Source: an uncultured Acidobacteriia bacterium
Lineage (GTDB): Bacteria > Acidobacteriota > Terriglobia > Bryobacterales > Bryobacteraceae
Assembly: GCA_903875575.1 (NCBI GenBank)
Contig: CAIQWJ010000073.1
Coordinates: 1 to 64,000, forward strand
Direction of reading: 5' to 3'
Length of the DNA stretch: 64,000 nucleotides
Shown in pieces: positions 53,050 through 61,052 of the stretch (within the stretch, counting starts at the first letter, position 1; every line of letters begins with the position of its first letter). The notes beneath the pieces were generated by a model. The model was not told where the DNA came from and made no database searches. It saw only the letters and a program-made list of their open reading frames with translations. Both the position numbers and the translations under genes were made by a program.

Positions 53050-53428
53050 CGATTTCGGCCGAGCCTTTCGGGACATTGTGGACGCGATCAGCCTGATCGA
53101 CGAGTTCACGTCGGGAATGGACTTTGATGGCTTCCGTGAAGATCCCAGGACCATTGCGGCTGTCGAGCGCAAATTGCTGGTCATCAGCGAGGCAGCAATT
53201 CGGCTGGGCCAGGAAGGGGCGCTTCGGTGCCCGGGGCCGCCCTGGGGCGAGATCAGGGGTATCGGGAATTGGCTGCGGCACCAGTATGATGCCGTTGAAT
53301 TGCCGGTCGTATGGAAAACGCTGCGTGACGATCTTCCGCCTCTCAAGGCCGCAGTACTCCGCGCTTTGGCGGTGCCTTCGGAGGCATCGCCTTCGACGCC
53401 CTCCAACCCTCGGCGACCCTGGACTTAA
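53039..53428 (+). CDS. HepT-like (DUF86) toxin
   Basis: This 129-residue all-helical protein matches DUF86/HepT: FGRAFRDIVDAISLIDEFTS, RTIAAVERKLLVISEAAIRL and EIRGIGNWLRHQYDAVELP. HEPN toxins cut RNA with an Rx4-6H motif. Here the residue five before His81 is Gly, and arginines lie at 73 and 80, giving the RGxGNxLRHxY variant, so activity is less certain. A GTG at 53039 inside the end of the MNT gene is the preferred start. Confidence 0.8.
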   Translation: MPFSDFGRAFRDIVDAISLIDEFTSGMDFDGFREDPRTIAAVERKLLVISEAAIRLGQEGALRCPGPPWGEIRGIGNWLRHQYDAVELPVVWKTLRDDLPPLKAAVLRALAVPSEASPSTPSNPRRPWT

Positions 53429-53735
53429 AACAGTAGTGGGCGGAAGCGCTATGGCACGGCACGATCCGTTCTGCACCTCCGCCGGGTAAAGTTTCAAACG
53501 CCATTGGATGACGCAACGACTGCTCCGTCCGGATTAGTCGCCCGGAGATTCGTTCCGGCGTTTGGGCCCGGGAGTCCGCTATTCTCCGGGCGGCATGGGC
53601 CCAATATCGGCAGGTTACGTTTGCCCAACCCGCTCGCTGGTTTGCCTTCTTGCTTCCGGAACCCGGCCATCGCCGCAACCCTGCCTCGTTGCCGGAGACT
53701 TCACCCCGGCCCATCACACAAACAGAGATGGCCAG
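53429..53735. other. Gap before GH18-like gene stop; partly repeat copy
   Basis: The first 218 bases show no gene, RNA or hairpin with a T-run that I can support. The last 89 bases belong to the direct repeat shared with 52124-52665. Confidence 0.5.
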
Positions 53736-54180
53736 TTAGTGAAACGTATTGAATATTCCCGAAAACTCGTATTGCTTTTGCGCGACGCCACTGCACGAAG
53801 ACCCGGCTCTTGTTGAGCCCTCCGGGCAGGCAGAATCCCGGCTGACGGACCACATCGAAAGGCGGGTCACAATGGGATTCGCCTGCGCCCAGTCTGCAAT
53901 CAGCCTCGCGTCGCTGAGCGAGAAGACTTCCGGCTTGACGTCATTCAGTCCGATCATGGGGCAGATTCCGATTCGCGCGCGGATGCCATTATCCAGCATT
54001 TGCGCCACCGCGCCGTTCACGGCTGTGATTGCATGAGGGCCCATCGCCAGCGGGTCGGCCGCGCCGCCGTAATCCATCGTCATCAGGTTGACGACTGCTA
54101 CTCTCACGCCGTGCGACATGGCGCTATTCAAAAGCGCGATGCCGCCCTGCGTTAAGCCGTTGGTTGCCACCGGAAGCGTG
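53647..54180. repeat. GH18-like gene region, copy B of the direct repeat
   Basis: This is the second copy of the repeat, inside the intact gene and its 3' flank. Because it continues into a full gene with a signal peptide, it is the likely source copy. Confidence 0.85.
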
Positions 54181-54713
54181 TAAGAAACCTGAACGCCAGG
54201 GTTGGCAGTCTGGATGGCAGCGAGCGCTGCATTGCGCCGCTCGATGCTCGCTGCATCTTTGAGGGCGTTGCCTTCAATATCGAGGTCGAGCACGGCGACG
54301 TTGTATTTATCGATCACGGCCTGATACTGTGCCTGGAGCGCGGTCGCGTCATTGCAAACCAGGGCCAGTTCTTTGCCCGCCTCGCCCCCGAACGATATCA
54401 GGACGTCGCCGCCTTTTGAACGCAGATTCCGAATCGCGGGCGCGAGTGCCGTTTCCATTGCTCCAGGTGTGCGCGGACCCCAGGAGGCCTGACAGCCGGT
54501 GCCATCGCCACCGCGGTCGACAATAAAGGCGAGGGTGAAGTAGCGGATTCCCGAAACAGCGGAGAGCTGCGATAAGTAGTCGGGCGGCAGGTCGGGCGTG
54601 GGCTGCGGCATGAGGTACGGTGCGTAGAAGCGGCCGGCGGGAAAGACCGGTGGTGGGAGGGTTTGCGCTCCCAGCATGGCGGCATACAGCAGCAGAGAAT
54701 AACGGTAAGCCAT
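53736..54713 (-). CDS. Secreted GH18-like (chitinase-type) glycosidase
   Basis: This 325-residue protein has a signal peptide (MAYRYSLLLYAAMLGAQ) and a TIM-barrel pattern: FYAPYLMPQPTPD, IRYFTLAFIVDRGGDG, GGDVLISFGGEAGKELA, VAVLDLDIEGN and VAVVNLMTMDYGGA. DLDIE fits the catalytic DxDxE of family 18, with the glutamate as acid. It resembles chitinases of soil bacteria; whether chitin or another glycan is the substrate is open. No carbohydrate-binding domain is attached. Its 3' half is duplicated next door. Confidence 0.82.
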   Translation of the reverse strand: MAYRYSLLLYAAMLGAQTLPPPVFPAGRFYAPYLMPQPTPDLPPDYLSQLSAVSGIRYFTLAFIVDRGGDGTGCQASWGPRTPGAMETALAPAIRNLRSKGGDVLISFGGEAGKELALVCNDATALQAQYQAVIDKYNVAVLDLDIEGNALKDAASIERRNAALAAIQTANPGVQVSYTLPVATNGLTQGGIALLNSAMSHGVRVAVVNLMTMDYGGAADPLAMGPHAITAVNGAVAQMLDNGIRARIGICPMIGLNDVKPEVFSLSDARLIADWAQANPIVTRLSMWSVSRDSACPEGSTRAGSSCSGVAQKQYEFSGIFNTFH

Positions 54714-55018
54714 TGGGTCGATTGTCAGGGGTGGGGGCGGACGATGTCAATATCGGCAAGCCTGTGTGGCAATCGCGTTCAGGTTGCCTGTCGACCTACT
54801 CCTCGCTTCAGAGCATGGAGACGTGGTCGCAGTCCGCGCTGTTGCGGTTATCGCTGTAGGTGCGGCCGGTGTCTTGCCAGGCAGAGGATGCCATAGAAGG
54901 GCATTGAAACCTGCATTGCTTCATGGCAAAGCGGTCGTCACCACATTCAGGAAGAAGGATTCCCGGGCAGAAAAGGAAACGCCCGGACGCACCTTCAGAG
55001 AGCTATCTCCCTGAAGAG
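54714..55018. other. Intergenic, contains one CRISPR-like unit
   Basis: Apart from the CRISPR-like unit at 54871-54910, I see nothing that can be named. No frame gives a recognisable protein. Confidence 0.5.
54871..54910 (+). repeat. Lone CRISPR-repeat-like element
   Basis: A 40-base element ends in GGCATTGAAAC and carries the inner arms ATGCC and GGGCAT around ATAGAA. It looks like a CRISPR repeat of a different family from the one at 51.6 kb. It occurs once here, so it could be chance or the last repeat of a lost array. Confidence 0.35.
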
Positions 55019-55369
55019 TCAGAGCGGCAGCCGTCGAATCTGGTTGATCCATTCCTCTGCTTCTGAAACCTGCCAGATCAACAGGAGATCTTCGATAGCC
55101 GCTCCGATCGGCATCTTCTTCGGGACCAGAATCAAACCCGGAGATGGCCGTTCGGCCAAGAAATCGGAAAAATGGTCCGGCATTGTTCTCACGTCGTGGG
55201 TGACAATGATCCGGTTACGTGACGCGCCGAGTGCGAGGACCTGAGGGTCGTCCATTTCCTCCGGGATCACGTTCTGAGGCAGTTCAAAATCGAGCAGCGA
55301 CTCCCGCATCCGAAGACCCGCGACGATCTTTTGATTGAAATTGGCGTCGGCGAGAAAGCGGAGCTTCAA
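55019..55369 (-). CDS. DUF5615 PIN-like toxin
   Basis: This 116-residue protein starts KLRFLADANFNQKIVAGLR, with the PIN-like acidic residue at Asp8, and holds DPQVLALGASRNRIIVTHD with the second acidic site. It ends PGLILVPKKMPIGAAIEDLL. DUF5615 proteins are RNase-like toxins paired with DUF433 antitoxins. The four-base overlap with the upstream DUF433 gene shows a complete operon. Confidence 0.88.
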   Translation of the reverse strand: MKLRFLADANFNQKIVAGLRMRESLLDFELPQNVIPEEMDDPQVLALGASRNRIIVTHDVRTMPDHFSDFLAERPSPGLILVPKKMPIGAAIEDLLLIWQVSEAEEWINQIRRLPL

Positions 55370-55683
55370 GCCTGGCGGGGGGCCGCGTGTTCCCTGGCCT
55401 CGCGGAGTCTCGCCGACAGAGTTTCAGGCAACACGGTCTCGTTTGCCTTCACTTGCTCCCAGAGCTGATCCTGATCTCTCAGGTAAGCCTCGACCTTCTC
55501 CTGGTTCTCAAGATAGAAGATGATGGCTCCGTACACGCGAACCAGTGGGCCGGCCATCGGGAAGGATTGGAGAATTGTTTCCGGCGAGTCCCCGTCCTTG
55601 AATGCGAGGACGATGCTGTCGAGCGCGACCCGGGTCCCGGCGATGTAGTATCCGCCTTCACGCTGCTGCACATAGTCCTGCAT
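55366..55683 (-). CDS. DUF433 antitoxin
   Basis: This 105-residue protein has the DUF433 pattern YYIAGTRVALDSIVLAFKDG, SPETILQSFP and LVRVYGAIIFYLENQEKVEAYL, which includes a helix-turn-helix. It should neutralise the DUF5615 toxin that follows and repress the operon. The pair at 23.7 kb has lost its toxin; this one is whole. Confidence 0.85.
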   Translation of the reverse strand: MQDYVQQREGGYYIAGTRVALDSIVLAFKDGDSPETILQSFPMAGPLVRVYGAIIFYLENQEKVEAYLRDQDQLWEQVKANETVLPETLSARLREAREHAAPRQA

Positions 55684-55708
55684 GGTTTGGCCTCTCTTTC
55701 AGTTTAAG

Positions 55709-55731
55709 GGTTGCCCGTTGCCGGGGCAACC
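55709..55731. repeat. 8-bp inverted repeat before the DUF433 gene
   Basis: GGTTGCCC and GGGCAACC flank GTTGCCG, about 30 bases upstream of the DUF433 start. It could be an operator for the pair or part of a bidirectional hairpin. Confidence 0.4.
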
Positions 55732-55983
55732 GCCCGTTGCCATCAGGAATCGAATTATGGGCGCCCCCCGGTCCGCTTCGCCTCCGGAGCTCGACGCTCA
55801 TCGAACCTGGGCGAGGCTACCTGCCTCGGCCACCGGTTCATAACCACCAGGACCACCATATTTTGAGGCCGGAAGATTAACAACCCTCCATCTAATTCCC
55901 GCTAAATCATTGATTCCAGGTGGATAAACAGCTTTGGAAGCCTGGCCTTACAATTGCCTTATTCCATGCCGGAAGGTGTCACC

Positions 55984-56712
55984 ATGAAAAGCTTTCAAAC
56001 GAAAACGGCAGTTGCATTCCTAATCGTTGCGGGAGGCATTGTTCCCGCTTTCGGTCAATCGCGCGGCGATGGCGAGCGGAGTGGCGCCCGGCAGGGTGGC
56101 GGGCAGTTCCGTTCTGACCATTCGGCGCAGCAGGCACCGCGCGGCCAGATGCGTGAGCAGCAGGTACAGCAGGCACGGCCACAGCAGTGGGCTCGTCCGC
56201 AGGCGGCGTCTCCGCAAGCGGCTCCGCAGCGCGGATACTTCGGTAGCGGGGGCAGTCAGTTCCAGCAAGGAAATCGGAACGACAGCCGGTCGTTTCAGGG
56301 CGGTGGGCGGCAGCAGTTCCAAAGTGAGCGGCGGCAACCTGAGGTCCGTCAACAGAATGATTTCCGTGGCGGAAATTCATTCCAGCGGTTCGGCTCCTAT
56401 GACCGGAATAGTGACCACAGAAACTGGTCGGAGCGCGGAGGCTATCGCGGCTACCTGATTCCGCAGAATCGCTTCTACAGCTCATTCGGCCCGCGGAACT
56501 ACTTCCGGATCGGCCGGCCAGTGTTCTACGACGGCTTCCCCCGCTTCCGGTACGGTGGTTACTCGTTCCTGATGATGGACCCGTGGCCCGACTATTGGGG
56601 TGCTGACTGGTACGACTCAGACGACGTTTATGTCGACTACCAGGACGACGGTTATTACCTGTACAACCGCCGGTATCCGGGTGTCGGTCTGGCGCTCAAT
56701 ATCGAGTTTTAG
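55984..56712 (+). CDS. Secreted Gln/Arg/Gly-rich protein, unknown function
   Basis: This 242-residue protein has a signal peptide (MKSFQTKTAVAFLIVAGGIV) and a GGAAGG site before the ATG. The middle (about 30-150) is low-complexity, rich in Gln, Arg, Ser and Gly and presumably disordered. The C-terminal 85 residues are aromatic and structured-looking (YLIPQNRFYSSFGPRNYFRI, MMDPWPDYWGADWYD, YYLYNRRYPGVGLALNIEF). Proteins of this build are frequent in acidobacteria and unassigned. The high charge may suit envelope or matrix binding. Confidence 0.75.
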   Translation: MKSFQTKTAVAFLIVAGGIVPAFGQSRGDGERSGARQGGGQFRSDHSAQQAPRGQMREQQVQQARPQQWARPQAASPQAAPQRGYFGSGGSQFQQGNRNDSRSFQGGGRQQFQSERRQPEVRQQNDFRGGNSFQRFGSYDRNSDHRNWSERGGYRGYLIPQNRFYSSFGPRNYFRIGRPVFYDGFPRFRYGGYSFLMMDPWPDYWGADWYDSDDVYVDYQDDGYYLYNRRYPGVGLALNIEF

Positions 56713-56732
56713 ATCGGGGTAATTGCGGGCGC

Positions 56733-56794
56733 AGTTCAGTACCGCCGGCGTTTTCGGGGCCTTTTCGGAGGCACTGAACTCGCCGGCGGTTTTT
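56733..56794 (+). terminator. Terminator with nested alternative pairing
   Basis: ACCGCCGGCG (56741-56750) and CGCCGGCGGT (56781-56790) are perfect ten-base arms, followed by TTTT, so they form an intrinsic terminator. AGTTCAGT (56733-56740) and ACTGAACT (56773-56780) are also perfect complements. The arms are in the order a, b, a', b', so the two stems interlock as a pseudoknot or compete. Confidence 0.7.
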
Positions 56795-57025
56795 GTCGCG
56801 GAATGTCCGCGAAATAACCAGGCAAGCTAATGCACAGAGAAGGCCGGTTGGAAACCGGCCAGCAGGTTAAAAACAGTTAAAAACCTGCCCCACACGCTGC
56901 ACAGTTATTGCCTGGACACTACACAGAAGTGCCTGACCATCCCGAACACATCTGGAACTGGGGTAATATTGCCAATAGCGTTGGTTGGCAAGGTTAGCCA
57001 ATTGCAAAGCAGGAGAACGAAAGAA
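56795..57025. other. Upstream region of the esterase gene
   Basis: It contains a perfect 8-base hairpin (GGCCGGTT/AACCGGCC, 56842-56860) and, nearer the gene, an imperfect TTGGC/GCCAA palindrome around 56981-57000 that might be an operator. An AGGAG site precedes the ATG of the esterase. Confidence 0.45.
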
Positions 57026-58306
57026 ATGAAGAGATCGCATATTTTTGCCGCACTGGCAACCGCGGCATTGATGGTTGGTTCGCAGGCCGCGCTGGCTCAG
57101 TCGGTTGGCTGCGGGAGTTTGCCGCAGGCCAATGCCGCGCCGGCTTACACCACCGGTCCCGGGGCCGCTCTTGCGGTGCCGGGTGGAGCCCCGCTTGCTG
57201 CGTCGGGTGCCCCTCGGGGCGGTGGCGGTGGCGGGCTTGGGTTTTCGGGCGCCGGCCGCGGTGCCTTCGGAGGGTCGGGTGCGGGCCGCGGGGGCGGTGC
57301 TGCCGTTCGTGATCCGCATGCCGCCGGCAACGTTGACGCGAAGGATCTTGCGGATGGTGAGAATGCTCCGAACAATGTTGACGGCAACTTTGTGCTGGGG
57401 CCGACGCATCCCGCCGCTCCCGATACGGTGGAGAACGCGGGCGTGCCGAAGGGCGTCGTCTGCATCTTCGCGATGGAGTCGGGGGACAGCAAGATGTATC
57501 CCGGGATCACGCGGGCGCCGCGCGATCCGAACGCTCCTCCGCAACCGCCGAATTCGCGCATGATCTCCGTTATGCCTGCGCCTTATAGCCGTCGGGTATA
57601 CGTGTATATTCCGAAGCAGTATGTGGCGGGAAGTGTTGCTCCGTTCATTGTGGGTGCGGATGGTCCAGACAACGGGCTGTTCACTACGCTCGATAACATG
57701 ATCGCGGCGAAGAAGCTGCCGCCGATGATCGCGGTTTCCATCGGAAATGGCGGTGGTGATGGTCCGGGCAGCGAACGCGGCCTGGAGTACGACACGATGT
57801 CCGGCAAGTATGCCGAGTTTGTGGAGACGGAAGTTCTTCCTCTGGTTGAGAAGCGTTACGGCGTGAAGCTCAGTAAGGATCCGGAGGCGCGTCTGGCGAT
57901 GGGTGGCAGTTCGGGTGGATCGGTTTCGTTCGGCATGGCGTGGTTCCACAACGATCTCTATCACCGCGTGCTCACTTACTCGGGGACATATGTAAATCAG
58001 CAGTCGCCGACCGATCCGGAACTGCCGCATGGCGCGTTTGAACTGGAAGAGCATCTGATTCCGGCGGCGCCGGCGAAGCCGATTCGCATCTGGATGGAAG
58101 TGGGGGACCGCGATAACGGGCGTCCTGGTGATGACACTCACGACTGGGTGGCTGCGAACGAGATCATGGCTCGCGCGCTGGCTGCGAAAGGCTATCACTA
58201 CCAGTTTGTGTTCGCGCGCAACGCCGGTCACACGGATGGCGCTGTGAAGAAGCAGACTCTGCCGGAAGCCCTGGAGTACGTCTGGCAGGGTTATAAAGCG
58301 AAGTAG
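57026..58306 (+). CDS. Esterase-D-like secreted hydrolase with Gly-rich linker
   Basis: This 426-residue protein has a signal peptide (MKRSHIFAALATAALMVGSQAALAQ at 1-25), then a Gly/Ala-rich linker (about 55-100) and an esterase-D/feruloyl esterase-type alpha/beta hydrolase. The nucleophile elbow is MGGSSGGSVSFG, and NAGHTDGAVKK near the C terminus carries the histidine. Relatives cleave feruloyl or enterobactin-like esters. The ATG has an AGGAG site about ten bases upstream. Substrate is unknown. Confidence 0.85.
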   Translation: MKRSHIFAALATAALMVGSQAALAQSVGCGSLPQANAAPAYTTGPGAALAVPGGAPLAASGAPRGGGGGGLGFSGAGRGAFGGSGAGRGGGAAVRDPHAAGNVDAKDLADGENAPNNVDGNFVLGPTHPAAPDTVENAGVPKGVVCIFAMESGDSKMYPGITRAPRDPNAPPQPPNSRMISVMPAPYSRRVYVYIPKQYVAGSVAPFIVGADGPDNGLFTTLDNMIAAKKLPPMIAVSIGNGGGDGPGSERGLEYDTMSGKYAEFVETEVLPLVEKRYGVKLSKDPEARLAMGGSSGGSVSFGMAWFHNDLYHRVLTYSGTYVNQQSPTDPELPHGAFELEEHLIPAAPAKPIRIWMEVGDRDNGRPGDDTHDWVAANEIMARALAAKGYHYQFVFARNAGHTDGAVKKQTLPEALEYVWQGYKAK

Positions 58307-58704
58307 TCAGCGAAGCGGTCTGCGCCCGAGGCGTTTGACGCGACCGCGAATACTCCGTTCGACCGGTGTACCTTCAGAGCCGGACCGCCTGCGCAATTGA
58401 TTTACGAGGTAACGCTCGTGAAAGAGAAGTGCGGCGGTCCGGCTTTTCGGTAAATACGATGAATTATGGCGGGCGTACGCTGCGACGCAGGGCTGGTGCG
58501 CGGGCAAATTTGCGGTATTTGGACGCTGGGGGCAGACGGTGGCGGTGGCAAGGGGCGGACAGGCCGTCAAAGGGATCACGGTGCCCTTTGCGGATCTGAG
58601 GTTTTGCCCCGGGAACAGACCTCCCCGAATACTATAGAGATAAGGGAAACTTCAGGCGCCCCGATTTCGTAATCTTCAGCAAGGTTCTTTTTCACGGTCC
58701 CGGC
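58307..58704. other. Intergenic, no gene supported
   Basis: A minus frame of 90 codons is rich in Arg and Pro and lacks any domain. Near 58635 a TATAGA-like box lies about 70 bases before the next gene and could be its promoter. Nothing else is visible. Confidence 0.45.
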
Positions 58705-59613
58705 TTGCACATTATTAACGAGCACATTGAATCGCAGGTGATTGACCCGATTCTCGACCGCACACGCAAGTGGCACCCCACCCTGCGCTATCTGTCGCAG
58801 ACGGAGGTGCACGTCTATGCGTTGTCTATTGCGGCCAGCGTGATGCTAAGCCTGTACCCGTTCCTGACAGTCATGCTCTCGCTATTGCGGCAGGTCAGCG
58901 ATCTGGGCGCGGAATCGCTGATTGAGGCGGTGAAGGACTATTTTCCGGGCGAATTGGGCAAGTTCATCAGCGGCAATCTGCCGGTAAATCTGCTGAAGTC
59001 GGGCCATGTCAGGTTTCAGGTGGTGTCTCTGCTGTTGCTGCTGCTGACCGCCAATGGGGTTTTTGAACCGCTGGAAGTGGCGCTTAACCGCGCCTGGGGG
59101 GCGAAAGCTAACCGGAGCTACCTGAAAAACCAGGCGATGAGCTTTGGTCTGATCCTTTTCTGCGGGGGCCTGGTGATCGCGTCCGCCATGCTCACGGCCG
59201 TCAATCAGGAGTTCATCCAAAACCACATCAGCGCCACCGTCTGGAGGTGGGTACCGCTTCTGTTGTTCAAACTGGCGGCCGTGCCGCTGACCATGCTGGC
59301 GCTGTTCTTCACCTACTGGCTGCTGCCGAACTGCCGGGTGCCTTTTCGCCCCCTGATTCGGGTGTCAGTGGCGGTGGGTGCTGCGCTCGAAGTGCTCAAG
59401 TACGTCTGGCTGTGGTTTGGCGAGTGGATTACGAATAAGTTCAAGAATGAGTACGGCGTTTTCCAGCACTCGGTGGAGATTATTGTACTGGCGATGCTGG
59501 CGTCGTTTATCGTTCTGGCGGGTGCCGAATGGTCGGTGCGGCATGCGAAACAGATCAGCGTGGAGTATGTGCCGGAACCGGCGGCGATTCCGGGGCCGCG
59601 GCAAGCGGTTTAG
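58705..59613 (+). CDS. YihY/BrkB family membrane protein
   Basis: This 302-residue protein has six membrane helices and the YihY pattern: YALSIAASVMLSLYPFLTVM, LLLLTANGVFEPLEVALNRA, LFFTYWLLPNCRVPFRPLIR and FQHSVEIIVLAMLASFIVLAG. The family has been called RNase BN in error and has unknown function, perhaps transport or envelope integrity. The start is a TTG; there is no ATG before the first helix. It converges with the next gene after 12 bases. Confidence 0.85.
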   Translation: MHIINEHIESQVIDPILDRTRKWHPTLRYLSQTEVHVYALSIAASVMLSLYPFLTVMLSLLRQVSDLGAESLIEAVKDYFPGELGKFISGNLPVNLLKSGHVRFQVVSLLLLLLTANGVFEPLEVALNRAWGAKANRSYLKNQAMSFGLILFCGGLVIASAMLTAVNQEFIQNHISATVWRWVPLLLFKLAAVPLTMLALFFTYWLLPNCRVPFRPLIRVSVAVGAALEVLKYVWLWFGEWITNKFKNEYGVFQHSVEIIVLAMLASFIVLAGAEWSVRHAKQISVEYVPEPAAIPGPRQAV

Positions 59614-59625
59614 GTTGTGATGACG

Positions 59626-60495
59626 CTAAGCTGTGGCGACGATCTGGGGTTCCAGCTCTTCGGCGAAGCGGCGGGAACTGCCGGGCCAATCGAGCTGCAT
59701 GTCGCGCGAGACTTCGTCCAGCATGGACAAAGTGGCCTTTTTGTTGCCCATGGCGAATGCCGTGAGCAGCAGATTATCGGAGACCAGATTGATCAAACGC
59801 GGGATTCCCTGGGTGCGCTTGTGGATCTCATTCACGATTTCCGGCGAAAAGACGGTCTGCTCCCGCATGCCGGCCCGTGCCAGACGTGACGCAATGTATT
59901 CGCCACTCTCCATCGTGCTGAACGGACGCAGGCGGCATCGCAGACCTATACGTTGGCGCAACTGGCGAAAATTCGGCTCTTCCAGTTTCTTATCGAGTTC
60001 CGGCTGACCGGCGAGAATGATCTGAATCATCTTGCCGCGCCGGTTTTCCAGGTTGCCGAGCATGCGGATTTCTTCGAGCACGTCCCAGCTGAGGCTCTGC
60101 GCTTCGTCGACAATCAGCGCCGTGGTGAGATTCCGGTTCGCGCGCTCCAGAAGCAGATTGTTCAGAGCAAAAAGGACTTCGGTTTTGGACGTGCGGTCGC
60201 AGGGCAGGTCGAAATCGTAAGCCACCATTTCGAAAAACTGTTCCGGGGTCAGGCGTGAATTGAAGATAAACCCGAATGGCGTGTGGTGAGCAGCCAGGTA
60301 GTCGCGCAGGCACTCCAGCAGCGTGGTTTTCCCCGTGCCCACCTCGCCGGTGAGCATGATAAATCCTTTACGGCTGGTGACACCGTAGATCAGATTGGCC
60401 AGTGCCTCTTCATGGAACGGACTCTTATAAAGAAAAGAGGGATCCGGACTCAGATTGAACGGGTTGCTGGTGAGACCAAAGAACGCCTTATACAT
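59626..60495 (-). CDS. ExeA-like AAA ATPase
   Basis: This 289-residue protein starts MYKAFFGLTSNPFNLSPDPS, the typical start of ExeA-type ATPases, and has Walker A GEVGTGKTT (50-58) and Walker B ALIVDEAQSL (about 125-134), then LRLRPFS-like RCRLRPFSTMESGEYI and GIPRLINLVSDNLLL. Relatives work in type II secretion or with exosortase/PEP-CTERM export of exopolysaccharide. A PEP-CTERM protein is encoded 35 kb away; no secretion genes are adjacent. It lacks the C-terminal peptidoglycan-binding domain of ExeA. Confidence 0.88.
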   Translation of the reverse strand: MYKAFFGLTSNPFNLSPDPSFLYKSPFHEEALANLIYGVTSRKGFIMLTGEVGTGKTTLLECLRDYLAAHHTPFGFIFNSRLTPEQFFEMVAYDFDLPCDRTSKTEVLFALNNLLLERANRNLTTALIVDEAQSLSWDVLEEIRMLGNLENRRGKMIQIILAGQPELDKKLEEPNFRQLRQRIGLRCRLRPFSTMESGEYIASRLARAGMREQTVFSPEIVNEIHKRTQGIPRLINLVSDNLLLTAFAMGNKKATLSMLDEVSRDMQLDWPGSSRRFAEELEPQIVATA

Positions 60496-61052
60496 CGCCT
60501 ATGCATTAGAGATTATCACGTTATGCGCCAATTCGGTGCAGGTAGTCTAGAATCAATGCGATAAACAGTACCATGGGGCCTGGTTGTATGTCTTTTCGGC
60601 CAGGTGGGGAACGACGCGAAGGAGTATTACCAGACGCCGATGTGAGTAGCTGTGGTTGAGGTCGGAAATGGATTTGAGCGAGGCTAAGAGGCTTTTTTGC
60701 TATGACTTACGGCAGAATCGACGGCGCGGAGCCCGAAAACTCTCCGCAAGAAACGCCCGGGCTCGCACGGCGGGTTCTTCGCTGGCTCGGTGACGTAGTT
60801 CTGCCAGCTGTCCTCTGTGACGGGTGCCATTTGTACTTTCGCTGTAGCGAGGAACGGGCCGAGGCGCGCGACGAGGCGGGCGATGGTGTCACCCCGGACG
60901 TCACTCTGACGGCAGTCAGGTGAAGATTCCCCCGATCTCGTAAAAGAAGGATAAGATTCCAGGCCCTCCGCCCGCGCCCTCCCTGCTGATATCCTCAGAC
61001 GTACCGTGTTTTCCACAACACTTTCCACAAGGACTCTCCAAAAAACCTCCCG
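60496..61052. other. Intergenic, possible short ORF or relic
   Basis: On the minus strand a frame ending at 60684 reads GDTIARLVARLGPFLATAKV, QMAPVTEDSWQNYVTEP and RRVFGLRAVDSAVSHSKKAS with G/C-rich third positions. It could be a 44-residue ORF from an internal ATG or the end of a lost gene. I cannot name it. A sequence GAAGGAGTATTACCAG near 60618 resembles ones at 11379 and 25352. Confidence 0.35.

Noticed and set aside
56867-58231. A 454-codon minus-strand frame opposite the esterase
   Set aside because: Arg/Thr/His-rich antisense product; the plus strand has the signal peptide and GGSSGG motif.
58307-58579. A 90-codon minus-strand frame before the YihY gene
   Set aside because: Arg/Pro-rich, no ribosome site, no domain.
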